DNA from: Paracoccaceae bacterium Fryx2 | GTDB lineage: Bacteria; Pseudomonadota; Alphaproteobacteria; Rhodobacterales; Rhodobacteraceae | Length of the DNA: 64,000 bases | Assembly: GCA_032334235.1 (NCBI GenBank) | Contig: JAVSGI010000005.1 | Span: forward strand, 2,418,001-2,482,000 | Direction: 5' to 3' | Part shown: positions 1 through 8,206 of the stretch, in pieces | Layout of the letters: every line of letters starts with the position of its first letter | Position numbering within the stretch: position 1 is the stretch's first letter | The notes under the pieces: generated by a model | What the model was told of the DNA's origin: nothing | Databases searched by the model: none | What the model saw: only the letters and a program-made list of their open reading frames with translations | Translations under genes and position numbers: made by a program

Positions 1-1188
1 CACGGCCGCCAGACCGGGCGGCAGCGCCCGCAGCAGATCGGCGGGCAGGGCGCGCAACTCGCGCGGGAGGGCGCGCAGCAGCTCGTCGGTGACCTCGGCC
101 CCGGCCTGCACCAGCCCGGCGTCGCGCGGATCGATCAGCGCCGCCAGATCGGCCAGCGCATCGCCCACCACCGCCCTTTCGCCCGCCTCGGTCAGGTTTT
201 CCAGCTTGTCGATCCAGACCGAGCCGAGGCTTTCGGCCACCGCCACCGCCTCGTTGCCCATCAGGTCGCCGTCGCGCAGCAGCCGCCAGGCCAGCGGCGT
301 CCGCCCGGTCAGCATCGGGCGCAACACCAGCTGGTCTGCCGCGTGATCGCGCCGCGCGGCGCGGACCGCCTGACCCAGCGCCGCGACCAGATCGGGCCAG
401 CCTTCCAGCCCGTCCACCGCCACCGGCACCCGCTCGAACCGCACCGCCGCCGTGTCGCGAGTCTCGGTCAGCACGCGGCCATCGTCGGTCACCGTCACCA
501 GCGTGACCGATTTCGCCCCCGCCTCGCCGATGTCGCGGCCCTGCGGCATTCCCGGCATCACCACCGTGCAGCGCCCGGGATATTCGGCCCGCACATGCAC
601 ATGCCCCAGCGCCCAGTAGTCGAAGCCCGAGGCTTGCAGGTCGGCCAGCGCGCAGGGGGCGTAAACGTCATGCCCTGCCGCGCCGCCCAGGCTGGTGTGC
701 ATCATCCCGATGTTCACCGCCCCCGGCACCGGCGGCCTGAACTTGCCCAGCAGGCTGTCGGGCGCCTGCGGGCGGGCAAAGCTGATGCCGTGAATCGCCA
801 CCGGGCGGCCGCCGGTTTCCACCATCCGCACCTCGGCCCGCGCACCGAACACCGTGACCGACGGCGGAAACACCAGCTCGGCCGTGATCCTGGACATGGC
901 GTCGTGGTTGCCGCGGATAAGCCAGGTCGCAACCCCCGCCGCCTCCAGCCGCGCCAGCTGCGCCAGCAGGAACCGCGCGGTCTTCATCGAAGTCTGCGCC
1001 CCGTCGTAAAGGTCGCCCGCGATCAGCAGCGCATCAACCGCCTCGGCCAGACAGAGGTCGATGATCCGCACGAAGGCGGCACGGGTGGCGGTGCCCACCG
1101 CCTCCGACAGCGCGGTGTCGCGCAGCGCCAGCGATTTCAGCGGCGAATCCAGATGGATGTCGGCGGTATGGATGAAACGGAAGGGCAA
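1..1188 (-). CDS. SbcD/YhaO-like DNA repair metallophosphoesterase (partial)
   Basis: Calcineurin-like phosphoesterase of the SbcD/Mre11 type, expected to act as a manganese-dependent DNA end nuclease with an SMC-like ATPase partner. Reading the complement from a TTG at 1188, the protein begins MPFRFIHTADIHLD (metal ligands D10, H12), followed by GDLYDG (about 58-63), GNHD (93-96) and a GHVH motif near residue 200. The TTG is chosen because a GAGG ribosome-binding site lies 8 bases upstream and the family starts with this hydrophobic strand. The frame is open to base 1, so the C-terminus and any partner ATPase lie outside the window. 396 codons are visible. Family assignment is firm; that the partner lies next door is inference. 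Confidence 0.88.
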   Translation of the reverse strand, partial: MPFRFIHTADIHLDSPLKSLALRDTALSEAVGTATRAAFVRIIDLCLAEAVDALLIAGDLYDGAQTSMKTARFLLAQLARLEAAGVATWLIRGNHDAMSRITAELVFPPSVTVFGARAEVRMVETGGRPVAIHGISFARPQAPDSLLGKFRPPVPGAVNIGMMHTSLGGAAGHDVYAPCALADLQASGFDYWALGHVHVRAEYPGRCTVVMPGMPQGRDIGEAGAKSVTLVTVTDDGRVLTETRDTAAVRFERVPVAVDGLEGWPDLVAALGQAVRAARRDHAADQLVLRPMLTGRTPLAWRLLRDGDLMGNEAVAVAESLGSVWIDKLENLTEAGERAVVGDALADLAALIDPRDAGLVQAGAEVTDELLRALPRELRALPADLLRALPPGLAAV

Positions 1189-1301
1189 GCGCCAGACCTC
1201 GGGCCGAAGGGGCCGACCCGCACTGTCACCCGCGCCGGGGCCGAATGTCAAAGCGGTTTGCCGCGACCCCTGCGCACGGCCCCGGGTGCAGACAGGCAAA
1301 A

Positions 1302-1319
1302 GGCGGCCCGCAGGCCGCC
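1302..1319 (-). terminator. Rho-independent terminator after the IalB-type gene
   Basis: Perfect 7-bp stem GGCGGCC/GGCCGCC with a 4-base loop. On the minus strand it is followed by TTTTGCC. It lies about 36 bases past the stop of the minus-strand gene ending at 1355, which it most likely terminates. Confidence 0.75.
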
Positions 1320-1354
1320 CCGTTCCCGCCCGATGGTCAGGCAGTCATGCCGAC

Positions 1355-1891
1355 TTACTTGCAGCGTTTCTCGGCCTCGTCCATCGCGGCGGTGAAGCCG
1401 CGCAGGCTGAACGTGTCCTTGGTCTGGGTGCCCTTGCCCGACCGGGCCGACAGCACCGCCGTCGTGCCCTTCTTCATCGAGGCGAGCAGCGCCGCGTCGT
1501 CGCCGGTGCTCGCGGGCCATGCCCATTCGCCTTCGGTGAACAGCTCGTAGGTCGTGTTGTCGATCGCCACCGAAACGGTGGACCCCGGCGCGAACGGGTA
1601 GCCGCCCGAGAACGAGATCTCGCCCTTGGCCCCGGCACCGGGGCGGAAGGTCACGAACAGCAGGATGTCGCCGCGGCGCACCGAGACGGTCTTGCCGTCA
1701 CGGGTGTTCACGGTTTCCTTGGGGCTCGATACGCCCCAGCACTCGGTTGCCTTGGCCGCGCCCTTCGGTTCGGTGAACACGCTCCAGTCGGTCTTGGTGG
1801 CGACGCGATTGGTCGATTCCTGCGCGATAGCCCCGGTTGCTGCCAGTGCGATGATTGCGCCGCCAAGGGCGCGCGCCAGAATGGATGTCAT
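1355..1891 (-). CDS. Invasion associated locus B (IalB) family protein
   Basis: Small exported protein of the IalB family, 178 residues. It starts MTSILARALGGAIIALAATGAIAQ, a clear signal peptide with an AQ cleavage site, so the mature protein is periplasmic. The mature part carries paired cysteines (ATECWGV near the N-terminus and EKRCK at the end) and short beta-rich stretches typical of the family. The ATG at 1891 is preceded by GGAGG at 10 bases; longer in-frame extensions lack a signal peptide at the start and are rejected. IalB of Bartonella is linked to erythrocyte invasion, but in free-living Rhodobacterales members of this family have no established role. It stands alone, divergent from the asparaginase gene. 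Confidence 0.82.
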   Translation of the reverse strand: MTSILARALGGAIIALAATGAIAQESTNRVATKTDWSVFTEPKGAAKATECWGVSSPKETVNTRDGKTVSVRRGDILLFVTFRPGAGAKGEISFSGGYPFAPGSTVSVAIDNTTYELFTEGEWAWPASTGDDAALLASMKKGTTAVLSARSGKGTQTKDTFSLRGFTAAMDEAEKRCK

Positions 1892-2062
1892 ATTTTCACA
1901 GCCTCCAGCTGCCTTCTGCCTCTGCCCGACCACTGTCGCTTGCAGCGCGACCTTTTCCTGTAGCGCAGGGCAATTCAACTCGATATCCCCTCCATAACGC
2001 AAAACCGGCATGCCTTGAAAGCCCCATGGGCATAAAATCGCGCATGTGTGAGAGGGGACAGC

Positions 2063-3058
2063 ATGGCACAGGCGATTCCGATGGTCGAAGCATGGCGCGG
2101 CGGGATGCTGGAAAGCAGCCATTCCGGCCACGCGGTGATCTGCGACGCGGCAGGGCATATCGTCGAATCCTGGGGCGACCCCGAGGCGGTGATCTTCCCG
2201 CGCTCATCGTGCAAGATGCTGCAGGCGCTGCCGCTGCTGGAAAGCGGCGCGGGGGCCGGGCTGTCGGATGCGCAGGTGGCGCTGGCCTGCGCCAGCCATC
2301 AGGGTGCCGCGCTGCACACGGGCATGGTGACACGCTGGCTGGCCGATCTGGGGATGACCGACGCCGACCTGCGCTGCGGATCGCACGAACCCTATGACCG
2401 CGACGAACGCGACCGCCTGATCCGCGCGTTCGAGGCGCCCTGCCAGATCCACAACAACTGCTCGGGCAAACACGCGGGCTTCCTGACGCTGGCGCGGCAT
2501 CTGGGTGCGGGGCCGGAATACGTGCGGCTTGACCATCCGGTGCAGCGCGCCGTGAAGGCCGCCTTCGAGGAGGTAACGCGCGAGCAAAGCCCCGGCCACG
2601 GCATCGACGGCTGTTCCGCGCCGAACTTCGCCACCTCGCTGCATGGTCTGGCCCGTGCCATGGCGTTCTTTGCCGCCGCCCCGGACGATGGCGACGCCCG
2701 CGCCCGCGCCGCCCACCGCCTGACCCGCGCGATGGCCGCCCACCCCGACCTGGTGGCGGGCGAAGGCCGGGCCTGCACCGAGCTGATGCGCGCCATGGGC
2801 GGCCGCGTCGCGATCAAGACCGGGGCCGAGGCGGTTTTCGTCGCCATCCTGCCCGAACAGCGGCTTGGAATCGCGCTGAAGATCACCGATGGCGCCACGC
2901 GCGCCGCCGAAGCGGCGATTGCCGGGCTGCTGGTGCGCCTTGGAGTGCTGGACGCCGACCACCCCGCCACCCGCAAGCGGCTGAATGCGGTGCAGCGCAA
3001 CTGGAACGGGCTGGAAACCGGCATGTTGCGGCTGGCGCCCGGTTTCCTGCCGGGCTGA
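2063..3058 (+). CDS. L-asparaginase, rhizobial (class 3, AnsA) type
   Basis: Hydrolyses L-asparagine to aspartate and ammonia, probably in the cytoplasm because no signal peptide is present. 331 residues. It belongs to the Rhizobium etli asparaginase family, unrelated to the E. coli enzymes: the family's serine-lysine tandem is seen as RSSCK (S48, K51), with the second pair C133/K136 in NNCSGKHAG and C184 in GIDGCSAP. The ATG at 2063 has an AGAGGGG ribosome-binding site 5 bases upstream; a GTG 15 bases earlier is also in frame but less likely. Single gene, followed by its own terminator. Confidence 0.92.
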   Translation: MAQAIPMVEAWRGGMLESSHSGHAVICDAAGHIVESWGDPEAVIFPRSSCKMLQALPLLESGAGAGLSDAQVALACASHQGAALHTGMVTRWLADLGMTDADLRCGSHEPYDRDERDRLIRAFEAPCQIHNNCSGKHAGFLTLARHLGAGPEYVRLDHPVQRAVKAAFEEVTREQSPGHGIDGCSAPNFATSLHGLARAMAFFAAAPDDGDARARAAHRLTRAMAAHPDLVAGEGRACTELMRAMGGRVAIKTGAEAVFVAILPEQRLGIALKITDGATRAAEAAIAGLLVRLGVLDADHPATRKRLNAVQRNWNGLETGMLRLAPGFLPG

Positions 3059-3069
3059 GCGCACGCAAG

Positions 3070-3113
3070 AACCCCTGCCCGCCGGGGTTTCCCTCGGCGG
3101 CAGGGGCCTTTTG
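3070..3113 (+). terminator. Terminator of the asparaginase gene
   Basis: Long inverted repeat (CCCCTGCCCGCCG at 3072-3084 pairing with CGGCGGCAGGGG at 3095-3106, one bulged base) followed by CCTTTTGG. It begins 12 bases after the asparaginase stop codon. Confidence 0.85.
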
Positions 3114-3320
3114 GTGCGCAGCAAGTGCGTCCGGCGACCCGAACTGGGTGGGGGCGAAAGATCGTGCCGCCGGACGTTCGTTACTCGCTACCCCTTTCTT
3201 TTCGCCGGCGATCCGGGCGGGGCCTGGGCGCTGCTGCGGCGGTTGCGGGGTGTTTTCGCGGCAGGAATGCGGCAGGGGATGCAGGCTTGCTTTGCCGGAT
3301 TCCGGCGGTAAGCTTGTCCG

Positions 3321-3662
3321 ATGATCGCGCCGACCCCGTTCCCTCTTTCCGCCACGCTGCACGAGCAGGTCAGCTTCGACCGGCGCGAGCTGGGTCTGAT
3401 CCTGTCGCTCTACGGCCGCATGGTGGCTTGCGGCGAATGGCGCGACTACGGCATTTCTTGCCTGCGCGAATATGCGGTGTTCTCGGTGTTCCGCCGGTCG
3501 GCCGAAAACCCGCTCTACCGGATCGAGAAGCACCCGAAGCTGCGCGTCCGGCAGGGGATCTATGTGGTGCTGGGCATGGATGGCCAGGTGCTGCGCCGCG
3601 GGCATGATCTTGCCGTGGTGCTGCGGGTGCTGGAACGCAAGCTGATCGGCCCGGTGGACTGA
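3321..3662 (+). CDS. DUF2794 family protein
   Basis: 113-residue protein of the alphaproteobacterial DUF2794 family. Family hallmarks visible are FDRRELGLILSLYGRMV near the N-terminus, EWRDYGI, AVFSVFRR, PLYRIEKHPKL and a C-terminal RRGHDLAVVLRVLERKL. No signal peptide or membrane segment. Function is not known. It is separated from the asparaginase by 260 bases that contain a terminator and no further gene, and it converges tail-to-tail (2-base gap) with the NlpC/P60 gene. Confidence 0.88.
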   Translation: MIAPTPFPLSATLHEQVSFDRRELGLILSLYGRMVACGEWRDYGISCLREYAVFSVFRRSAENPLYRIEKHPKLRVRQGIYVVLGMDGQVLRRGHDLAVVLRVLERKLIGPVD

Positions 3663-3664
3663 CC

Positions 3665-4483
3665 TCAGGGGCGGCGGCGTGCGATCACCGGGCCGTCGCC
3701 CCCGGCGGCGATGCGGGCAATGGCGGCCTTGGTATTCTCGACCACCACGGCCATGAAGGCGCTCGTGGCGTGAATCATGAAATCGGCATTCATCGCCATC
3801 GCGACATGGCCCTTCCAGAACAGCAGGTCGCCGCGCTTCAGCACCGCCTTGTCGGCCAGCGGCGCGCCAAGCGCCTGTTGCAGATCGCTGTCCGACGGGC
3901 AGGGCGTGCCGCAGGCCAGCAGGGACGCCTGCACCAGACCGGAACAATCCAGCCCCGCCCGGCTGTTGCCGCCCCAGAGATACGGCGTGCCGAGGAAGAC
4001 CTGCGCGATGGCAACCGGGTCGGCGTGCCACTGGCCCAGCGGGCGCAGGTGCCGGGTCGGCACATAGCCCGCCGTGGTCTGGCTGAACCGCGGGCCTTCC
4101 GCCAGAACCGTCAGCCGCGCGCCAAGCGTCAGGGCGCCGAACTGCGGCGCCCGGATGTCCGGCGCGGGGTAAAGGTGGCTGGCGGGCGCGGCGAGCCAAT
4201 GGGTGGGCGTCGTGGCGGGACCCAGCGCCGCCTCGGGCAGATAGCCGCAATGGCCGTCCTTGACCGACTGGCCGAAGGCATGGCCTTCGTGCCGGTCGAT
4301 CACCAGAAACCCGTCGCCCAGCAGCAGCTGCCGGTCGCGCGGCCCGCCCGGCTCCACCCGCAGATCGACCAGCGGGCGGATCACGCTGGCAGCCTCGCCT
4401 GTCGTGAAGCGGGGGGCATCGACTTGCCCGCGCAGGCTTTCCAGCGCGGCGCGGGCATTGGCGGGGGTCAGGCGGCGATCCAT
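3665..4483 (-). CDS. NlpC/P60 family cysteine peptidase with SH3-like domain
   Basis: 272-residue C40 peptidase, expected to cleave gamma-D-glutamyl-diamino acid bonds in murein peptides. The N-terminal 40-145 region is an SH3-like binding domain; the catalytic domain follows, with TPYLWGGNSRAGLDCSGLVQ (nucleophile C180) and KGHVAM (H226), then a further histidine in FMIHAT. No signal peptide is evident, so it is either exported by another route or acts on recycled cytoplasmic muropeptides. The ATG at 4483 is 3 bases past the aminopeptidase stop and 8 bases after GGGG; an alternative GTG at 4489 would overlap that stop by four bases. Translationally coupled to the upstream aminopeptidase. Confidence 0.9.
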   Translation of the reverse strand: MDRRLTPANARAALESLRGQVDAPRFTTGEAASVIRPLVDLRVEPGGPRDRQLLLGDGFLVIDRHEGHAFGQSVKDGHCGYLPEAALGPATTPTHWLAAPASHLYPAPDIRAPQFGALTLGARLTVLAEGPRFSQTTAGYVPTRHLRPLGQWHADPVAIAQVFLGTPYLWGGNSRAGLDCSGLVQASLLACGTPCPSDSDLQQALGAPLADKAVLKRGDLLFWKGHVAMAMNADFMIHATSAFMAVVVENTKAAIARIAAGGDGPVIARRRP

Positions 4484-4485
4484 GC

Positions 4486-5868
4486 TCACAACCCCAGCAT
4501 CTGCGGCAGCGCCTGCAGGACAGCCCGCGCCCCCTGCCCCACGCCGCCCTTGGGCCGGGCCGGAGCCTCTACGGGCGTATGGCCATAGATGTCGAAATGC
4601 AGATAGCGCGGGCAGGTGACGAAGCGGCGCAGGAACAGTGCCGCCGTGATCGACCCGGCAAAGCCGCCCGAGGGCGCGTTGTCGAGATCGGCGATGCCGG
4701 GTTCGATCATCGGTTCATACGGCGTCCAGAACGGCAGCCGCCAGACCGGATCACGCACCGCCGTCGCTGCCGCCTGCAACGCCTGCGCCACGCCCTCGTC
4801 ATCGGTGTAGAACGGCGCCAGATCCGGCCCGACCGCCACCCGGGCCGAGCCGGTCAGCGTCGCCATGGAAATCAGCAGGTCGGGGCCTTCCTCGTCGGCA
4901 AAGGCCAGCGCGTCGCCCAGCACCAGCCGCCCCTCGGCATCGGTGTCGTTGACCTCGACCGTCAGGCCCTTGCGCGAGGTCAGGATATCGCGCGGCCGCA
5001 TCGCGCGCCCCGAAATGGCATTCTCGACCGCTGGCACCAGCACGCGCAGCCGCACCGGCAGCCCCAGCGTCATGATCATCTGCGCCAGCCCCAGCACGGT
5101 GGCTGCCCCGCCCATGTCCTTCTTCATCAGGTGCATTCCCGATGTCGGCTTGATGTTCAGCCCGCCGGTGTCGAAGCACACGCCCTTGCCGACCAGCGTG
5201 AGGCGCGGCCCCGCGCGACCCCAGCGCATGTCGAGAAGGCGCGGCGCGCGGTCTGACGCGCGGCCAACCGCATGGATCATCGGAAGGTTCTGCGCCAGAA
5301 GGTCGTCGCCGCGCACCACGGTCGCTTGCGCGCCATGCCGGTCGGCAAGCGCCAGGAACGCGGCCTCCAGCTCGGCGGGGCCCATGTCGGAGGCGGGCGT
5401 GTTGATCAGATCGCGCGTCAGCCATTCCCCCGCCGCGATGGCCAGCAGCCGCGCCGCATCGCAGCCTTCAGGCGCCTTCAGCCGTGGCAGAACGGTCTTG
5501 GCCGCGCGGTAGCGGTCGAACCGATACTGCGCCAGCAGCCAGCCCAGCGCGGCTTCGTCCCGGTCCTCGGGCGCAAGGTCATGCTCCAGATGCCAGTCGC
5601 CCGCAGGCAGCAGCGCCACGGCCCGCGCCAGCCCGAACCGCCCACGCGACCGCGCCTTGGCGGCGCCGCGCCCCACCACGGCCCCCGCCACGCCGCCCTC
5701 GGGTGTCGGCAGCAGCCGCACCTCGCCCAGGCCCGCCTCGAACCCCGAACCGGTCAGCCAGCCTGCCACCGCCTGCGGCTGCCCCGCCAGCCAGTCGCCC
5801 AGCCCTTCTGCGGCAACGACATGCAGCGGGCGCGAGGCTTCGGCGGGATCGGCGAATTCAGGGGGCAT
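4486..5868 (-). CDS. Leucyl aminopeptidase family (M17) peptidase
   Basis: Cytosolic two-metal aminopeptidase releasing N-terminal residues from peptides. 460 residues. M17 signatures are complete: VGKGVCFDTGG (K228, D233), KKDMGGA (249-255) and NDTDAEGRL (307-315). The N-terminal 150 residues form the variable non-catalytic domain. Start at the ATG at 5868 (MPPEF) because upstream extension has no family similarity. It is the first gene of a two-gene unit with the NlpC/P60 hydrolase, which suggests a shared role in degrading or recycling cell-wall peptides (inference from context). Confidence 0.93.
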   Translation of the reverse strand: MPPEFADPAEASRPLHVVAAEGLGDWLAGQPQAVAGWLTGSGFEAGLGEVRLLPTPEGGVAGAVVGRGAAKARSRGRFGLARAVALLPAGDWHLEHDLAPEDRDEAALGWLLAQYRFDRYRAAKTVLPRLKAPEGCDAARLLAIAAGEWLTRDLINTPASDMGPAELEAAFLALADRHGAQATVVRGDDLLAQNLPMIHAVGRASDRAPRLLDMRWGRAGPRLTLVGKGVCFDTGGLNIKPTSGMHLMKKDMGGAATVLGLAQMIMTLGLPVRLRVLVPAVENAISGRAMRPRDILTSRKGLTVEVNDTDAEGRLVLGDALAFADEEGPDLLISMATLTGSARVAVGPDLAPFYTDDEGVAQALQAAATAVRDPVWRLPFWTPYEPMIEPGIADLDNAPSGGFAGSITAALFLRRFVTCPRYLHFDIYGHTPVEAPARPKGGVGQGARAVLQALPQMLGL

Positions 5869-5954
5869 GACAGGTTCCGGGCAAGGCTGCGTTGCCGCGA
5901 AGCCTAGCCTTTCCACCGCCGCCCGCAAGGGCCGATGCGAACCTGCCCGCCACG

Positions 5955-6338
5955 CTAAAGCGACTGGTCGAGCAGATCCTTGTCCGACGCGAGCGAGCGT
6001 TCCGCCACCCGCAACAGCCGCGCCCAGACCGCCGCGAACGCCGTGGCATCGCTGCTTTCCAGGCAAAGCCGCACATCGCCCGCCACCAGCCCGAGACTGA
6101 CCATCCCCAGATGTTCCGACATCCGCTGCAACCGGCGCAACTGGCGTGCCAGATCGGTCAGGTCATGCGCGCGCACCTGCTGCGCCAGCCCCGCCATCGT
6201 CAGCGCCAGCTCGGCCAGCGCCCGCGTCACCACCTGTTCGGCCGCCGAGGTGCCCATCCCGCGATACATCGCGGCGATCGGTTCCGCATCCTGGCGCACC
6301 CTGTCTTTCGGTCGAAGGACCGTTACCGTGCCTGTCAT
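5955..6338 (-). CDS. Small helical protein of unknown function
   Basis: 127 residues from ATG 6338 (MTGTVTVLRPKDRVRQ). Almost entirely predicted alpha-helix, with a central leucine/arginine-rich stretch (LTDLARQLRRLQRMSEHL). No signal peptide, membrane segment or motif that I recognise. An in-frame extension to 6506 would overlap the carbonic anhydrase start and looks non-coding. It sits upstream of the aminopeptidase (86-base gap, same strand) and divergent from the carbonic anhydrase. The length and helical hairpin pattern are reminiscent of histidine phosphotransfer proteins, but no H-box is evident, so no function is assigned. Confidence 0.7.
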   Translation of the reverse strand: MTGTVTVLRPKDRVRQDAEPIAAMYRGMGTSAAEQVVTRALAELALTMAGLAQQVRAHDLTDLARQLRRLQRMSEHLGMVSLGLVAGDVRLCLESSDATAFAAVWARLLRVAERSLASDKDLLDQSL

Positions 6339-6478
6339 TTCACCACACCTTCCACGTCTCACCCGAAGCCGACCCTGCGCCGCCATGTTGAACAAAAGGT
6401 TGCCCGCGCTGGAAGAAACCTCTCGAATTTTCCCGATCCCGCGCTTAGGAAGGGCGGCGACCCGAACGGAGACTGTCG

Positions 6479-7123
6479 ATGGACCAGGCCAAACCCCTGC
6501 CCGCATATCTGGTGCACCGCTATCTTGGCTGGCGGGCCACGACCTATCAGGACAACAAGGCCTGGTATCGCCGCCTGGCCAGCAGCGGGCAGCATCCGCG
6601 CGCGATGGTCATCTCCTGCTGCGACAGCCGGGTTCACGTCACCTCGATCTTCGGGGCGGACGAGGGCGAGTTCTTCATCCACCGCAACGTCGCCAACCTG
6701 GTGCCGCCGTTCAACCCGGACGGCGAGTATCACGGCACCTCGGCGGCGGTCGAATACGCGGTCACGGCGCTGGGGGTGGCGCATATCGTGGTGCTGGGGC
6801 ATTCCAACTGCGGCGGGGTCAAGGGCTGCCACGACATGTGCTGCGGGCAGGCGCCGGAGCTGGAGCTGCGGTCGAGCTTTGTCGGGCGCTGGATGGACAT
6901 CCTGCGGCCGGGATACGACCGGGTGGCGCATCTTCCGCCCGAAACCCGGCCCCGGGCGCTGGAGAAGGAGGCGGTGGTGGTCAGCCTGGAAAACCTGATG
7001 ACCTTCCCCTTCGTGCGCGACGCGGTCACCGAGGAAAAGCTGACCCTGCACGGCTTGTGGACCGATACCGGCGAGGGCGGGCTGGAACAGTATGACCCGG
7101 CGCAGGGCTTTGTCGGGGTGTGA
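6479..7123 (+). CDS. Beta-class carbonic anhydrase
   Basis: Zinc enzyme interconverting carbon dioxide and bicarbonate, 214 residues. Beta-class ligands and catalytic dyad are present: SCCDSRV (C47, D49, R51), and VVLGHSNCGGVKG (H108, C111). HRNVANLVPP is also typical. Start ATG 6479 matches the usual family N-terminus. The 140 bases between this gene and the divergent small gene must hold both promoters. An intrinsic terminator candidate lies 80 bases downstream. Confidence 0.95.
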   Translation: MDQAKPLPAYLVHRYLGWRATTYQDNKAWYRRLASSGQHPRAMVISCCDSRVHVTSIFGADEGEFFIHRNVANLVPPFNPDGEYHGTSAAVEYAVTALGVAHIVVLGHSNCGGVKGCHDMCCGQAPELELRSSFVGRWMDILRPGYDRVAHLPPETRPRALEKEAVVVSLENLMTFPFVRDAVTEEKLTLHGLWTDTGEGGLEQYDPAQGFVGV

Positions 7124-7124
7124 G

Positions 7125-7138
7125 TTTCACGCGTGAAA
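7125..7138. promoter_or_regulatory. Perfect 14-bp palindrome TTTCACGCGTGAAA
   Basis: Immediately after the carbonic anhydrase stop is a perfect 14-base palindrome in an unusually AT-rich 70-base stretch. It could be a protein-binding operator. No known consensus is claimed. Confidence 0.3.
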
Positions 7139-7190
7139 ATCCGTGCATGACATTGGTTTTGCACGATTTTTCTGCCTCCGTTAACCCAAT

Positions 7191-7260
7191 TGCAAGAGTT
7201 TGCGCCGCCCCGCGGGGCGGGGTTTTGCGTTTGCCTGCACGCAAGGCGCCGGTTAACCAT
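7191..7260. promoter_or_regulatory. Two CtrA-like half sites (TTAACCCA, TTAACCAT)
   Basis: TTAACCCA at 7191-7198 and a perfect TTAACCAT at 7253-7260, the half-site recognised by the alphaproteobacterial cell-cycle regulator CtrA, lie 52-120 bases upstream of the methyltransferase remnant. This is a motif match only. Confidence 0.3.
7203..7227 (+). terminator. Probable terminator after carbonic anhydrase
   Basis: CCGCCCCG/CGGGGCGG self-complementary core (7205-7220 region) followed by GGTTTTGCG on the plus strand, about 80 bases beyond the carbonic anhydrase stop. Confidence 0.6.
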
Positions 7261-7311
7261 TGCGCAACCATGGCGTGGGCTCGTGGAGCGCGGGCAGCGG
7301 GGCGGGCGTGA

Positions 7312-7524
7312 ATGACCAATCACCTGTATTACGGCGACAATCTGGCGGTGCTGCGCGACAGCATCCGCGATGCCTCGGTCGACCTGATCTACCTTGACCC
7401 GCCGTTCAATTCCAACGCCAGCTACAACGTGCTGTTCAAGGGGCCATCGGGCAGCGAAAGCGCGGCGCAGATCGAGGCTTTCGACGACACCTGGCACTGG
7501 AACGACAGCGCAGAGGCGGCGTGA
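7312..7524 (+). pseudogene. N-terminal remnant of a site-specific DNA methyltransferase
   Basis: 70 codons from ATG 7312 starting MTNHLYYGDNLAVLRDSI and containing the DLIYLDPPFNSNASYN catalytic loop (DPPF motif), then the family's conserved FDDTWHWNDSAEAA. Intact enzymes of this family are around 400 residues or more, and the conserved context would continue with a tyrosine codon exactly where the frame hits TGA in the hairpin at 7522-7543. The base composition changes sharply at this point to that of the restriction-modification island. I read this as the 5' end of a disrupted gene. It retains the AdoMet FxGx-like N-terminal turn (YYGDN) but lacks the rest of the fold, so activity is not expected. 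A matching C-terminal remnant is proposed at 8865-8993. Confidence 0.8.
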
Positions 7525-7543
7525 TGCGGTCGGATCCGCATCA
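7522..7543. terminator. Hairpin at the left junction of the restriction island
   Basis: TGATGCGG, 6-base loop, CCGCATCA: a perfect 8-bp stem whose ends carry both the plus-strand TGA of the methyltransferase remnant and the minus-strand TGA of the MT-A70 gene. On the minus strand there is no following T run, so termination is uncertain; it marks the junction. Confidence 0.45.
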
Positions 7544-8206
7544 GCCCAGTTTTGCCTTTGCTGCGAAGGGAACGACTAGCGGAAGTACATTTGATTGGGA
7601 GTGGTTTGCGTAGGTTTCCCATGTCGGCGTGTATTCGTCCGACTGATTTCCCCATACAGTCCAACCGACACGCGGACCCCGCGCGAACATTTCCAGTCTC
7701 GGTCCGTTACTGCAACCTTCGATGAGCTGGTATTGCTCGTCCGGTTTTCGGCTATGCTCGCGCTTTTGCGACGAAATGATATTCTCTTGGGTTCTGCCGA
7801 GTTGCATGGTTCGGGCATTTTTCCCCCTTACCCCGAACAACAATACCTCAGTGACATTTCGGAAGTAAAAGCCCACACCACGACGGTCTGGGCCGCCATC
7901 TTTTCGTATCTTGTACCAGATAATATTGCTTTTATAGCTGAAACCCCAATTTTCCATAACCTTCAGGCCATCCGGCAGCAGCGCGTTCGGCACCCACAGG
8001 TACAAGTGCGCCGTATCTGCTACAATGGCCTCAACCGGAAGATCGCAGATCTCGCGGAGATTCATAGTCGGGTATCGTGACAATCTTTTGTGTTCGGGAG
8101 CCATTTTTCCCGTTCTGTTCTGAAACTGCCACGGCGGGTCAGCCAGAACGGTGCGGTATTTTGTCTTACCCGCTCTCTCCAGAAGATCATCAGCTGCAGT
8201 GATCAT
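7541..8206 (-). CDS. MT-A70 family adenine-N6 DNA methyltransferase
   Basis: 221-residue AdoMet-dependent methyltransferase of the MT-A70 family, the probable protective methylase of the adjacent restriction enzyme. Visible are TVLADPPWQFQ (catalytic DPPW, 23-26), the family's LYLWVPNALLPDGLKVMENWGF and the later ARGPRVGWTVWGNQSDE. Its start ATG (8204-8206) overlaps the TAA of the endonuclease gene by one base (TAATG), so the two are translationally coupled, endonuclease first. Codon use is clearly less GC-rich than in the neighbours (many AAA, TTT, ATA codons), a sign of horizontal acquisition. Methylated base (N6-adenine) is inferred from family; the site is unknown. Confidence 0.9.
   Translation of the reverse strand: MITAADDLLERAGKTKYRTVLADPPWQFQNRTGKMAPEHKRLSRYPTMNLREICDLPVEAIVADTAHLYLWVPNALLPDGLKVMENWGFSYKSNIIWYKIRKDGGPDRRGVGFYFRNVTEVLLFGVRGKNARTMQLGRTQENIISSQKREHSRKPDEQYQLIEGCSNGPRLEMFARGPRVGWTVWGNQSDEYTPTWETYANHSQSNVLPLVVPFAAKAKLG

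Noticed and set aside
343-1395. A 350-codon plus-strand frame at the left edge
   Set aside because: Antisense to the SbcD-like gene, which runs off the window and shows all catalytic motifs.
7312-7524. CcrM cell-cycle methyltransferase
   Set aside because: The N-terminus (YYGDN...DPPFNSNASYN) differs from CcrM (FADPPYNLQL type); it belongs to another methyltransferase family.
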